Shown here one piece after another: positions 17,884 to 26,488 of a stretch of 64,000 nucleotides of DNA. How positions within the stretch are numbered: the first letter of the stretch is position 1; each line of letters starts with the position of its first letter. The notes beneath the pieces were generated by a model that saw nothing but the letters and a program-made list of their open reading frames with translations, was not told where the DNA came from and made no database searches. Source of the DNA: Pseudomonas lijiangensis (GTDB lineage: Bacteria; Pseudomonadota; Gammaproteobacteria; Pseudomonadales; Pseudomonadaceae); NCBI RefSeq assembly GCF_018968705.1, contig NZ_CP076668.1, positions 310,001 to 374,000 of the forward strand, written 5' to 3'. The position numbers and the translations under genes were made by a program.

Positions 17884-17952
17884 TTTATTGTTTCGCCTGT
17901 GCTATCTGACTTCAAAGGAGGTAATCTGAAATATTAGATAAATGCATTGCCT

Positions 17953-18423
17953 CTAAAGATTCTCTAGGTCTTTAGGACCTCCATCGCTGATCAATCTTTC
18001 CATGTCCTGATTGAAGAGTTCTATCTTCTGAGTGTTATTGGATCTTGTTAGCTCTTGTCTTAAAAAACTTATGGTTTCGGATGTTTTTTGACGCTGTGCG
18101 TCTGGTAAATTAAGAAGTAGGTCAAATCCGTTGACGGATAAGGCAGGAGATTTTTTGCGCATATAATAATAGCAGCCTATGTTTTCAAATAGGTCTTCTG
18201 CATCCTGCAAGCTGATGGTCACTGTATCTAGATATTTGCTGAAAGCATTATTCAATATTAGATCGGGCGTTTTGTGTGTTTTGAGAAAGCTGCAGAGTCC
18301 CGCCCAGTTTCTAATGTGCAGCTGAGTACCCCAATCAGGGTCAGGAGAGAAATAATTTTTTAGCCCCCTGAAATAGTCTGAGAATTCATTTCGGTTTAAG
18401 GCGGTTTCAAAATTACTTCTCAT
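17953..18423 (-). CDS. Orphan Rhs-type immunity protein 6
   Basis: 156 residues, same length and family as the immunity genes at 19623, 23415 and 26489 (shared NFETALNR, DPDWG, HIRNW, CYYYMRKK, FDLL and the C-terminal GGPKDLENL). It is closest to those next to intact toxin domains. The ATG overlaps a TGA (ATGA) that ends a 25-codon open remnant with tail DDWKKPQ, so it once followed a toxin gene. The family is not recognised by name; a role as cognate antitoxin is inferred from position and coupling. Confidence 0.75.
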   Translation of the reverse strand: MRSNFETALNRNEFSDYFRGLKNYFSPDPDWGTQLHIRNWAGLCSFLKTHKTPDLILNNAFSKYLDTVTISLQDAEDLFENIGCYYYMRKKSPALSVNGFDLLLNLPDAQRQKTSETISFLRQELTRSNNTQKIELFNQDMERLISDGGPKDLENL

Positions 18424-18497
18424 TGAGGTTTTTTCCAGTCGTCAGCGTTCTTGCGCTCTCTGACTTGTTGTAGCCCATTATAGAGTTGAATGCGGAT
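18420..18497 (-). pseudogene. Residual toxin C-terminus ahead of immunity 6
   Basis: A 25-codon open stretch ending DDWKKPQ-stop whose TGA overlaps the ATG of the next immunity gene, exactly as intact toxins end (DDWEQLQ-stop) and overlap their immunity genes. Upstream residues (YNGLQQVRERKN) do not match the intact toxins, so it may come from a different toxin. Confidence 0.5.
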
Positions 18498-18527
18498 TCA
18501 CTAATAACGATGCACGCTGCATGTGGC

Positions 18528-18998
18528 TTACAGAGCCTCAAGATCTGTAGTGCATCCTCTCTTTATAAATGTTTCAATTTCTTGGTCAAGTGTGTAATTC
18601 GGCAGGTCTTTGTTTTTTATATCGTACTCTTTTCTCAAGAAACGAAACATCTTGCCAATGGTTTTTTTACTGTCTTTATCGACGCTTTCGATTAAATCGT
18701 AATCGTCGTCAGATAAAAATGAGATTTTCTTTCTAAGCGTATAGTATGACGAGATGTTACGTAGCAGACTCTCGGCATCACTATATGACTCTTCGAGATA
18801 CCTCAAATACTCTTCAAATAGATTTGTCAATAGACTCTGTGCAGGCTTTTGCTTTTTGAGAATACTGCACATTTCTTGCCAATTACTTACGTATAAATGG
18901 TCGCCCCAGTCTGAGCCTCTTGCAAAGTAAATACCCTTTCCTTTGAAGAACTCCGAAATTTCATGTCTGTCTAAAGCCATTTCAAAAGAGGTTGTCAC
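18528..18998 (-). CDS. Orphan Rhs-type immunity protein 5
   Basis: 156 residues, more diverged member of the immunity family (SFEMALDRHE, GSDWGDHLYVSNW, FDLI-equivalent DDYDLI, C-terminal TTDLEAL). It uses a GTG start with GGAG eight bases upstream. It lies 27 bases downstream of immunity 4, with which it is likely co-transcribed, and has no toxin remnant of its own. It is very AT-rich. Function inferred from family only. Confidence 0.72.
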   Translation of the reverse strand: MTTSFEMALDRHEISEFFKGKGIYFARGSDWGDHLYVSNWQEMCSILKKQKPAQSLLTNLFEEYLRYLEESYSDAESLLRNISSYYTLRKKISFLSDDDYDLIESVDKDSKKTIGKMFRFLRKEYDIKNKDLPNYTLDQEIETFIKRGCTTDLEAL

Positions 18999-19025
18999 GG
19001 AAATGCTCCAGAGTAAGATATCTTT

Positions 19026-19496
19026 TTACAGCTTCTCTAAGTCTATCTTGCAACCATTATCCTTTATTTCGGAAAGAAATTGATCGAAGCTGATTACGGG
19101 GCTGCCGGCATTATGTATATCATATTCTCTACGAAGCAGTCTGAACAGTTCGCCTATTATTTTTTTGCTGCCAGAGTCGAGAGCAAGTATTAAGTCGAAG
19201 TCATCAGCAGACATGAAACTAGTATCTACTCGCATTGAATAGTAGCAGCTTATATTGAGTAATACGGAATCTGCATCTTTGTAGGTGATTTGCAATGATT
19301 GCAAGTGCTCGTTGAATGCTTTTAGCAGTATATTATTTGGCTGTTCTTTCTGTTTTAGGAAGCCACATAAACCTTGCCAGTTATTTATATACAGGTGGTC
19401 ACCCCAGTCTGGATCCCTTGAAAAGTATTCTCCTTGGCCTTTGAAGAACTCAGGGAATTCGTTTTTTTCTAGTGCAGTCTGAAATTTTGTTTTCAT
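19026..19496 (-). CDS. Orphan Rhs-type immunity protein 4
   Basis: 156 residues, family features FQTALEKNEFPEFFKGQG, DPDWGDHLYINNW, CYYSMR and C-terminal CKIDLEKL. It is nearest to immunity 5. Its ATG overlaps the TGA of a short toxin tail (QFEDWEKFQ), the same ATGA coupling as in complete pairs. It may still protect against a circulating toxin variant from sister cells; that is inference. Confidence 0.75.
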   Translation of the reverse strand: MKTKFQTALEKNEFPEFFKGQGEYFSRDPDWGDHLYINNWQGLCGFLKQKEQPNNILLKAFNEHLQSLQITYKDADSVLLNISCYYSMRVDTSFMSADDFDLILALDSGSKKIIGELFRLLRREYDIHNAGSPVISFDQFLSEIKDNGCKIDLEKL

Positions 19497-19552
19497 TGAA
19501 ACTTTTCCCAGTCTTCAAATTGGCTTGGTGATTTATTTGAAGTTGCAGGTTG
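19493..19552 (-). pseudogene. Residual Rhs toxin tail ahead of immunity 4
   Basis: Nineteen codons open after a stop, ending SQFEDWEKFQ-stop. This matches the intact toxin ends (SQFDDWEQLQ). The rest of the toxin and rhs core has been lost. TGA and the immunity ATG overlap. Confidence 0.65.
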
Positions 19553-19622
19553 TCAGGCGATACTCCAAGTTTCTTCTGTTGGGAGACTCGCGTGTTACAG
19601 AATTATATAAATTCCGGATGCT

Positions 19623-20093
19623 CTAAAGATTCTCTATGTCTTTAGGGCCACCATCCCTGATGAGTATTGCCATGCGCCGCTTGTAAAGCTCTAGGTCCTG
19701 AGCTTTGTCAGCTTTGGATAGCTCTTGTCGTAGAAAACGCATGATTTGGGATATCTTTTGTTTTTGTGTGCTTGGTAAATCAAGAATCAGGTCGAATCCA
19801 TTTGTAGATAAGGCAGGAACTTTCTTTTTCATATAGTAATAGCAAACTATATTTTCAAATAAGTCCTCTGCTTCTTTTAGAGTAATATTGACTGTGTCCA
19901 AGTACTTTGTAAAAGCATTTTTTAGTACTGTGTCTGGGGTCTTTTGTGTTTTAATGAAGCCGCAGAGTCCTTGCCAGTTCATGATGTGTAGCTGATTTCC
20001 CCAGTCAGGGTCTGCTGTGAAGTATGTGCCAATTCCTCTAAAGTAGTCCGGGAATTCATCTCTGTTTAAGGCAGTTTCAAAATTGCTTCTCAT
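19623..20093 (-). CDS. Immunity protein 3, paired with truncated Rhs at 20090
   Basis: 156 residues from the ATG at 20093, which overlaps the toxin TGA (ATGA); GGAG lies eight bases upstream. A start five codons earlier is open but would not match the length of the paralogs. Sequence is close to immunity 2 and 6. No signal peptide is present, so it would act in the cytosol, which implies a cytosolic toxin target. AT-rich compared with the rhs core. Confidence 0.8.
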   Translation of the reverse strand: MRSNFETALNRDEFPDYFRGIGTYFTADPDWGNQLHIMNWQGLCGFIKTQKTPDTVLKNAFTKYLDTVNITLKEAEDLFENIVCYYYMKKKVPALSTNGFDLILDLPSTQKQKISQIMRFLRQELSKADKAQDLELYKRRMAILIRDGGPKDIENL

Positions 20094-22417
20094 TGAAGTT
20101 GCTCCCAATCATCAAACTGGCTCAAAAGCTTGTTCATATCCATCCCGTGGTCGATTTTTTCTGATCCAACCAGTGCGGCTTCTTTCGTTCCACTTTTGGT
20201 TTCTCCTCCAGGAACCCATTCTTTAGGATAAGCGCCTGCTTCATTGCCATTTGGGATTTCATATTTGAACCTAGGGTCGTTAGGTTTAATATTTACGAGA
20301 TAAATTTTGGCGTTAGAGAGGTCTTTCGTGCCAAGATTCAGCTCTCTGTTAAGTATCTCCCAGTTACCGCCGCTCGCTTTATATTTGGCGACTACTTTAT
20401 CCATCTCGGATGGTAGACCTACAAATTTTCTAGGCGGGAAAGTAGGATACTTCGAGAGTTCGATCCACTCATCGATAACAACAAACGAGCCTCCCTGCTG
20501 CCGGAATGCCTCTTCGTGCATCGTTACATATGATTCTGGCAGATATTCGCGCGTGTCAGTGGGTCTGTTTCCTCTCTCGAGATTGATCACTTCATCGTAC
20601 TTAGCCTGAGACATGGGAATCCGGTCAGGTTTCGTTGCGTTCGCCGAATTGTTGGGAAGCGTTGTTCCTGATCCTGGACAGCTATCACTCAACCCCAACG
20701 GATCCACCCACCCCGTAGGGTTAGGCACATACCGATAGTTATTCAGCCCACCCGCCAGCTTGATCGGGTCAGGTGTCAAAAACCGTCCGGTCCCCGGATT
20801 GTAGTAGCGATGCCGGTTGTAGTGTAACCCTGTCTCCGCATCGAAATACTGACCTTGAAAGCGCAGCGGGTTGTCGATTTCGGCGACGTCCAGCGTGGCG
20901 AGGTTGCCGTAGGCGCGGTATTTGGCGGACCACATGATCTCGCCGCTGTAGTCGGTGAGCTCCTGTGGCGTGCCGAGGTGGTCGAGTTGGTAGTAGAACG
21001 GCGTGGCTTTGCGTGGGCCTTCGCCGTCGAGCATGGCCAGCGGGCGGAAGCTGCCGGGTTCGTAGACGTAGCTGCGATAACGGTTGTCGGCGCTTTCGGC
21101 GACGAGGCGTTCGCCTTGCCAGAGGAATTCGGTGGTGTGGCCGTCGACGGTCTTGGCGATGCGGCGGCCAAAGGCGTCGTATTTGTAAGTGGCGGTACTG
21201 CCGCCCGGCAGGCTGACGCCGATCAGTCGGTGTTGGGCGTCGTAGCGGTATTCGGTGACGAGTTTCTGGCCAGCACCACGACGCTCGCGGATCTGGTTGC
21301 CGTAGGCGTCGTAATCGTAATGGCGGTCGCCCTGCATCAGCAGGCGGTTGCCCTTGACGTTGGCCAGGTTGGCAGTTGGCAAATCGCCCTGGCCCAGCAG
21401 GTTACCGGCCGGGTCGTGGGCGAAGCTTTCCGGTGTGTTGCCACGAACGTTGATCAGGCGGTCCAGCGGGTCGTAGTGAAAGCTGCGATTGCCCTTGCGG
21501 CTGTCATCGATCCCCGCCAAGTTGCCGTTGGCATCGTAGGCGTAGCGACGCTGGAACAGGCTGCGATCCTGCTGGCTGACGCTGTGCGCTTGCAAGCGAC
21601 CTTGTTCGTCGTACTGATACTGGCTGAGCAACAGACCCTGCTGACGCTGCCGCTCCCGACCGCCACTGAACTGCTGGGCGGTCAGGCGCGAACCGTTGAG
21701 GTCGATGCTGCTCAGTTGCCCGCCGCAATGGTGGTGGTAGTCCAGCTTGCTGCCGTCCGGCAGGCGACAGTGTTTGAGCTGGCCGACGCTGTCGTACTCG
21801 TAGCGCAGCTTGCCCCAGCCTTGGTGTTCGGTGATGAGGCGGTCTTGCAGGTCGTATTCGTAGGCCAGCGGCCAGTTGCCGTCGTCGACATTGACCAGGC
21901 GGCCAAGGGCGTCGTAGCTGTAGTGAATCTCTTCGCCGTCGGGCAGGGTCTTGACCAGCAGGCGGCCGGCCGCGTCGCGCTGGTACTCGGTCACTAACTC
22001 GCTTTCGTCGTCACCGAATTCGGTTTTCTTCAGTAACTGGCCGTTGAGGTCGTATTCATACGCGGTGCGGCGACCGTCGAAACCGGTTTCCTGCTGGATC
22101 AGGCCATTCGAGTAGTAATTGAGGTGGTAACGCTCGCCACGCTCGTTCTCGATTTCGGTCAGCAGCAGGCGCGAGTTGTCGTAGCGGTAGCGCAACTGGC
22201 TGCCGTCGGGATTGATGCGGCGGCTGACCAGGTGCAGGTTGTCGGCGTATTCGTAACGGGTGATGCGACCCAGTTCATCGCGCTCGGCGGTGACGCGGCC
22301 ATACGGGTTGTAAGCGAAGGCGCGGGTGGCACCGCCCGGCAAGGTCACCTGTGCCAGGCGGTTGGCAGCGTCCCATTGGTAATTGTTTACGTTCGCTAAC
22401 GAAAACCCTGCCTCCAA
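20090..22417 (-). pseudogene. Truncated Rhs cassette: YD repeats plus toxin domain, copy 3
   Basis: An open frame of 775 codons that lacks the Rhs N-terminus. It starts abruptly inside the YD-repeat core (NNYQWDAANRLAQV), carries the rest of the beta-cage repeats, the core end (LTPDP..., DPLGLS near residue 577) and a C-terminal toxin domain of about 198 residues. The only start at the 5' end is TTG with a TGA directly before it; GGAGG sits at codons 2-3, not upstream. It is therefore probably a silent donor cassette, or an allele displaced from the main rhs gene, rather than a secreted protein. The toxin and immunity parts are intact. Confidence 0.75.
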
Positions 22418-22481
22418 TCACTTGGTCCGATACCCTTTTCCCTTTCTTCTGCATGAAGTTTCCGAGAGAATCCTGAGCCCT

Positions 22482-22510
22482 TGCGCAGGGGTATTCCGGG
22501 CTCTAGGCTG
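22482..22510 (+). promoter_or_regulatory. Conserved promoter of C4-like RNA copy B
   Basis: TTGCGC (22482-22487), 17 bases, TAGGCT (22505-22510), reading away from the truncated rhs frame that starts at 22417 on the other strand. Confidence 0.6.
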
Positions 22511-22581
22511 CATCCGTCGCTGAACATCAGCGGTCGGGTTTAGCAGCCTGTTTGATCAATCCCAGCGCAAGCTTCGTTTAT

Positions 22582-22659
22582 GGCGGCTTTGTGCGGGGCA
22601 CTTTCGAGTGCGCCGGTTTTGGGATGGTCACCGGTCTGCTAACCCGTATCAAAGCCGCC
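22582..22659 (+). ncRNA. C4-like antisense RNA, copy B (with candidate target)
   Basis: A three-way junction can be drawn: perfect outer stem GGCGGCTTTG/CAAAGCCGCC, hairpin GCACT-TTCG-AGTGC, hairpin CCGGT...ACCGG with loop TTTGGGATGG. CTGCTAA at 22636-22642 is complementary to TTAGCAG at 22672-22678 (and at 22541-22547). Loop bases TTGGGA (22619-22624) are complementary to TCCCAA (22706-22711), which touches the ATG of the DUF3077-type gene. Phage P1/P7 C4 RNA works this way on its target leader. The family assignment is from structure only. Confidence 0.6.
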
Positions 22660-22710
22660 ACCCTTGGACGTTTAGCAGCGGGCCTGGGTGGTCTGATGGA
22701 GATTGTCCCA

Positions 22711-22923
22711 ATGGTTAAAGTAATCCCCGATCCACCGCAAATAACGCTTGAAGAATCCTTGTTGCATGTCAGTGATCTGCTGCGTTGCGCTGCTGCCACT
22801 GCATACGAAACCGGCGACAGCCTCAATGGCCCCAAACGTGATTTGGCGTTTTCGGTGGTGCATTTGATTGGCATGGCCAAGACGGAACTGGAACGGTCTT
22901 TGGCGCGCGTGGAGGTGCGTTGA
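22711..22923 (+). CDS. DUF3077/DUF6124-like small protein
   Basis: 70 residues from the ATG at 22711 (GGAG at 22698-22701). MVKVIPDPP followed by a helical domain (LEESLLHVSDLLRCAAATAYE, then VHLIGMAKTELERSL) matches the Pseudomonas DUF3077/DUF6124 type; function unknown. A longer frame from 22552 would run through the C4-like RNA and is unlikely to be the protein start. It is the only plus-strand gene inside the Rhs island and lies just downstream of C4 copy B, whose loops can pair with its leader. Confidence 0.75.
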   Translation: MVKVIPDPPQITLEESLLHVSDLLRCAAATAYETGDSLNGPKRDLAFSVVHLIGMAKTELERSLARVEVR

Positions 22924-22944
22924 TATACGAGTGACCAGTACCAG

Positions 22945-22985
22945 TGTGAAGGTGCGAGTGAGGGCAGCCTTGCTCGCACATATTG
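22945..22985 (+). repeat. 41-bp hairpin repeat, copy 1
   Basis: TGTGAAGGTGCGAG...CTCGCACATATTG forms a 7-bp stem (GTGCGAG/CTCGCAC). A related 41-bp copy is at 35706-35746, where one base pair has changed on both sides. It sits just after the DUF3077-type gene and may be its terminator or a processing site, though no T-run follows. Confidence 0.5.
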
Positions 22986-23009
22986 TTCAGAAAAATCTCG
23001 AATTCGACT

Positions 23010-23255
23010 TTACTTCAGCAATTGACCGTTGAGGTCACATCCATAAGCGGTGCGACGTGGGTCGAAGCCGTTTGCCGGCTGGATCAGGCTGTTGGCGTAG
23101 TAATCGAGTTTGTAGTGCTCATCACGTCCGTTCTCGATGTCGGTCAGCAGCAGACGCGAGTTGTCGTAGAGGTAACGCAACTGGGTGCTGTCCAGATTGA
23201 TACGTCGGCTGAGCAGATGTAGGTTGTCGGTGTATTCGTAGTGAGCTGCTACCAA
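23010..23255 (-). pseudogene. Old Rhs YD-repeat fragment
   Basis: About 80 codons matching the Rhs core (EYTDNLHLLSRRINLD, YDNSRLLLTDIENGRDE, FDPRRTAYGCDLNGQLLK) but visibly more diverged than the three main copies. No core end, toxin or start survives. It marks an older cassette insertion. The following stretch to 23414 shows no gene. Confidence 0.75.
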
Positions 23256-23414
23256 TTTCTCCCTGCGCTCACTAACTCAAAAGGAATAACAGTCTACGAA
23301 GTACGGTACTTGTGTGGCTGGGTCGTATAAGGGATCAGTCGAATCCAGCCATTGCTCTATGCTATCGATACAGAGAGTTACTCAGTTGGCAAAGGCAAGT
23401 AGATGCATCGCCCT
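23256..23414. other. Unassigned gap between Rhs fragment and immunity 2
   Basis: No ORF, hairpin or similarity is clear. It could be the decayed remainder of a toxin or immunity gene belonging to the fragment at 23010. Confidence 0.3.
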
Positions 23415-23885
23415 TTAGAGATTCTCTATATCTTGAGGGCCGCCATCATTGATGAGCTTTTTCATACGGCGATTATAATGCTCGATATCCTCCGCTTTAT
23501 TGGATTTTGTCAATTCTTGGCGTAGGAAAGTCATGATGCCCGATATTTTTTTCTTTTGTTCGCTAGATAGGTCAAGAATCAGATCAAATCCATCTATGGA
23601 TAAGACGGGATGTTTTTTACGCATGTAGTAATAGCAACCGATGTTTTCAAAGAGGTCATCTGCATCCTTTAGGTCGGTATTCACAGTGTTTAAATATTTC
23701 TCGAATGCCTCTTTTAATACTGAATCTGGGGTTTTATGTGTTTTGAGAAAACCACAAAGCCCTTGCCAGTTTCTAATGTGTAGCTGAGTACCCCAGTCGG
23801 GATCTCTCGTAAAGTATATGCCATTCCCTTTAAAGTAGTCTGGGAACTCATCTCTGTTTAAGGCTGTTTCAAAGTTGCTTTTCAT
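23415..23885 (-). CDS. Immunity protein 2, paired with truncated Rhs at 23882
   Basis: 156 residues (NFETALNRDEFPDYFKGNG, DPDWGTQLHIRNW, CYYYMRKK, GGPQDIENL). The ATG overlaps the toxin TGA (ATGA), with GGAG upstream inside the toxin gene. It is exactly 3,792 bp from immunity 3. The two sequences differ throughout, which suggests co-evolution with their own toxin variants after duplication. Confidence 0.8.
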   Translation of the reverse strand: MKSNFETALNRDEFPDYFKGNGIYFTRDPDWGTQLHIRNWQGLCGFLKTHKTPDSVLKEAFEKYLNTVNTDLKDADDLFENIGCYYYMRKKHPVLSIDGFDLILDLSSEQKKKISGIMTFLRQELTKSNKAEDIEHYNRRMKKLINDGGPQDIENL

Positions 23886-26209
23886 TGAAGTTGCTCCCAG
23901 TCATCAAACTGACTCAATAGTTTTTTCATGTCCGAGCCGTGATCGATCTTTTCTGATCCAATTAGTGCCGCTTCCTTTGTGCCACTTTTTGTTTCACCTC
24001 CGGGAACCCACTCTTTTGGATAAGCACCGGCTTCATTTCCATTTGGAATTTCATATTTAAACCTAGGGTCATCAGGTTTGATTTTTACGAGATAGATTTT
24101 GACCTTGGAAAGATCTTCTGTGCCAAGGTTTAACTCTCTATTAAGTACCTCCCAGTTATTGCCGCTTGCTTTGTATTTGGCGACTACGGCATCCATTTCG
24201 GATGGCAAGCCTACGAATTTTCTAGGGGGGAACGTTGGATACGTTGAGCGCTCAATCCAGTCATCGATAACAACAAACGAGCCTCCTTGCTGCCGGAAGG
24301 CTTCTTCGTGCATGGTTACATATTGTTCTGGCAGATATTCGCGAGTATCAGGAGGCCTATTTCCTCTTTCAAGGTTGATTACCTCATCGTACTTTTCCTG
24401 AGTCATGGGTATACGATCAGGCTTCGTCGCATTCGCAGTGTTATTGGGAAGAGCGGTTCCTGATCCCGGACAGCTATCACTCAACCCCAACGGATCCACC
24501 CACCCCGTAGGGTTAGGCACATACCGATAGTTATTCAACCCACCCGCCAGCTTGATCGGGTCAGGCGTCAAAAACCGTCCAGTCCCCGGATTGTAGTAGC
24601 GATGCCGGTTGTAATGTAAGCCCGTTTCCGCATCGAAATACTGACCTTGAAACCGCAGCGGGTTGTCGATTTCGGCGACGTCCAGCGCGGCGAGGTTGCC
24701 GTAGGCGCGGTATTTGGCGGACCACATGATCTCGCCGCTGTAGTCGGTGAGCTCCTGTGGCGTGCCGAGGTGGTCGAGTTGGTAGTAGAACGGTGTCGCT
24801 TTGCGTGGGCCTTCGCCGTCGAGCATGGCCAGCGGGCGGAAGCTGCCGGGTTCGTAGAGGTAGCTGCGGTAGCGGTTCTCGGCACTTTCGGCGACGAGGC
24901 GTTCGCCTTGCCAGAGAAATTCGGTGGTGTGGCCGTCGACGGTCTTGGCGATGCGGCGGCCAAAGGCGTCGTATTTGTAAGTGGCGGTACTGCCGCCCGG
25001 CAGGCTGACGCCGATCAGGCGATGTTGGGCGTCGTAGCGGTATTCGGTGACGAGTTTCTGTCCGGTGCCGCGACGTTCGCGGATCTGGTTGCCGTAGGCG
25101 TCGTAGTCGTAATGACGGTCGCCCTGCATCAGCAGGCGGTTGCCCTTGACGTTGGCCAGGTTGGCAGTTGGCAAATCGCCCTGGCCCAGCAGGTTACCGG
25201 CCGGGTCGTGGGCGAAGCTTTCCGGCGTGGCACCACGGACGTTGATCAGGCGGTCCAGCGGGTCGTAGTGAAAGCTGCGATTGCCCTTGCGGCTGTCATC
25301 GATCCCCGCCAGGTTGCCGTTGGCATCGTAAGCGTAGCGGCGATGGAACAGGCTGCGATCTTGCTGGCTGACGCTGTGAGCCTGCAGGCGACCTTGTTCG
25401 TCGTACTGATACTGGCTGAGCAACAGACCCTGCTGGCGCTGCCGCTCCCGTCCGCCACTGAACTGGTGAGCCGTCAGGCGCGAACCGTTGAGGTCGATGC
25501 TGCTCAGTTGCCCGCCGCGATGATGGTGGTAGTCCAGCTTGCTGCCATCCGGCAGGCGACAGTGTTTGAGCTGGCCGACGCTGTCGTACTCGTAGCGCAG
25601 CGTGCCCCAGCCCTGGTGTTCGGTGATGAGGCGGTCTTGCAGGTCGTATTCGTAGGCCAGCGGCCAGTGGCCGTCGTCGACGTTGACCAGGCGGCCAAGG
25701 GCGTCGTAGCTGTAGTGAATCTGTTCGCCGTCGGGCAGGGTCTTGACCAACAGGCGGCCAGCAGCATCGCGCTGGTACTCGGTGACCAGCTCGCTGTCGT
25801 CATCGCCGAATTCGGTTTTCTTCAGCAACTGGCCGTTGAGGTCGTATTCATACGCGGTGCGGCGACCGTCGAAACCGGTTTCCTGCTGGATCAGGCCGTT
25901 GGTGTAGTAATCGAGGTGGTAACGCTCGCCACGTTCGTTCTCGATTTCGGTCAGCAGCAGGCGCGAGTTGTCGTAGCGGTAGCGCAACTGGCTGCCGTCG
26001 GGATTGATGCGGCGGCTGACCAGGTGCAGGTTGTCGGCGTATTCGTAACGGGTGATGCGACCCAGCTCATCGCGCTCGGCGGTGACGCGGCCATACGGGT
26101 TGTAAGTGAAGGCGCGGGTGGCACCGCCGGGCAAGGTCACCTGTGCCAGGCGGTTGGCAGCGTCCCATTGGTAATTGTTTACGTTCGCTAACGAAAACCC
26201 TGCCTCCAA
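23882..26209 (-). pseudogene. Truncated Rhs cassette: YD repeats plus toxin domain, copy 2
   Basis: 775 codons, same start point, length and layout as the copy at 20090, displaced by 3,792 bp. It too begins at a TTG after a TGA, inside the YD repeats. The core part is almost identical to copy 3 and to the full-length gene; the last about 198 residues form a distinct variant of the same toxin domain (FPPRKFVGLPSEMD, RFKYEIPNGNEAGAYPKEW, GGETKSGTKEAAL). Probably a silent cassette that can recombine with the full-length gene through the shared core. Confidence 0.75.
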
Positions 26210-26272
26210 TCACTTGGTCCGACACCCTTTTCCCTTTCCTCTGCATGAAGTTTCCGAGAGAATCCTGAGCCC

Positions 26273-26301
26273 TTGCGCAGGGGTATTCCGGGCTCTAGGC
26301 T
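26273..26301 (+). promoter_or_regulatory. Conserved promoter of C4-like RNA copy C
   Basis: TTGCGC (26273-26278), 17 bases, TAGGCT (26296-26301). Same as copies A and B. Confidence 0.6.
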
Positions 26302-26373
26302 GCATCCGTCGCTGAACATCAGCGGTCGGGTTTAGCAGCCTGTTTGACCAATCCCAGCGCAAGCTTCGTTTAT

Positions 26374-26451
26374 GGCGGCTTTGTGCGGGGCACTTTCGAG
26401 TGCGCCGGTTTTGGGATGGTCACCAGTCTGCTAACCCGTATCAAAGCCGCC
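26374..26451 (+). ncRNA. C4-like structured RNA, copy C
   Basis: Nearly identical to copy B, with the same outer stem and first hairpin. Within the core one change (ACCAG for ACCGG) weakens the second hairpin. It ends next to the 3' end of immunity 1 and has no downstream target gene, so any action would be in trans on copy B's target or none. Confidence 0.55.
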
Positions 26452-26488
26452 AACTTCCCCCTTTTTTACAACATGATATTACCTACAG

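Noticed and set aside
22552..22710. N-terminal extension of the DUF3077-type protein
   Set aside because: It would translate the conserved C4-like RNA structure; the ATG at 22711 has GGAG upstream and begins the family-like MVKVIPDPP.
24647..26191. Long plus-strand open frame opposite truncated rhs copy 2 (and similar ones at 20855-21997 and 28096-30636)
   Set aside because: They mirror the YD-repeat coding on the minus strand, have repetitive valine/alanine-rich translations, and match no family. They are shadows of high-GC rhs coding.
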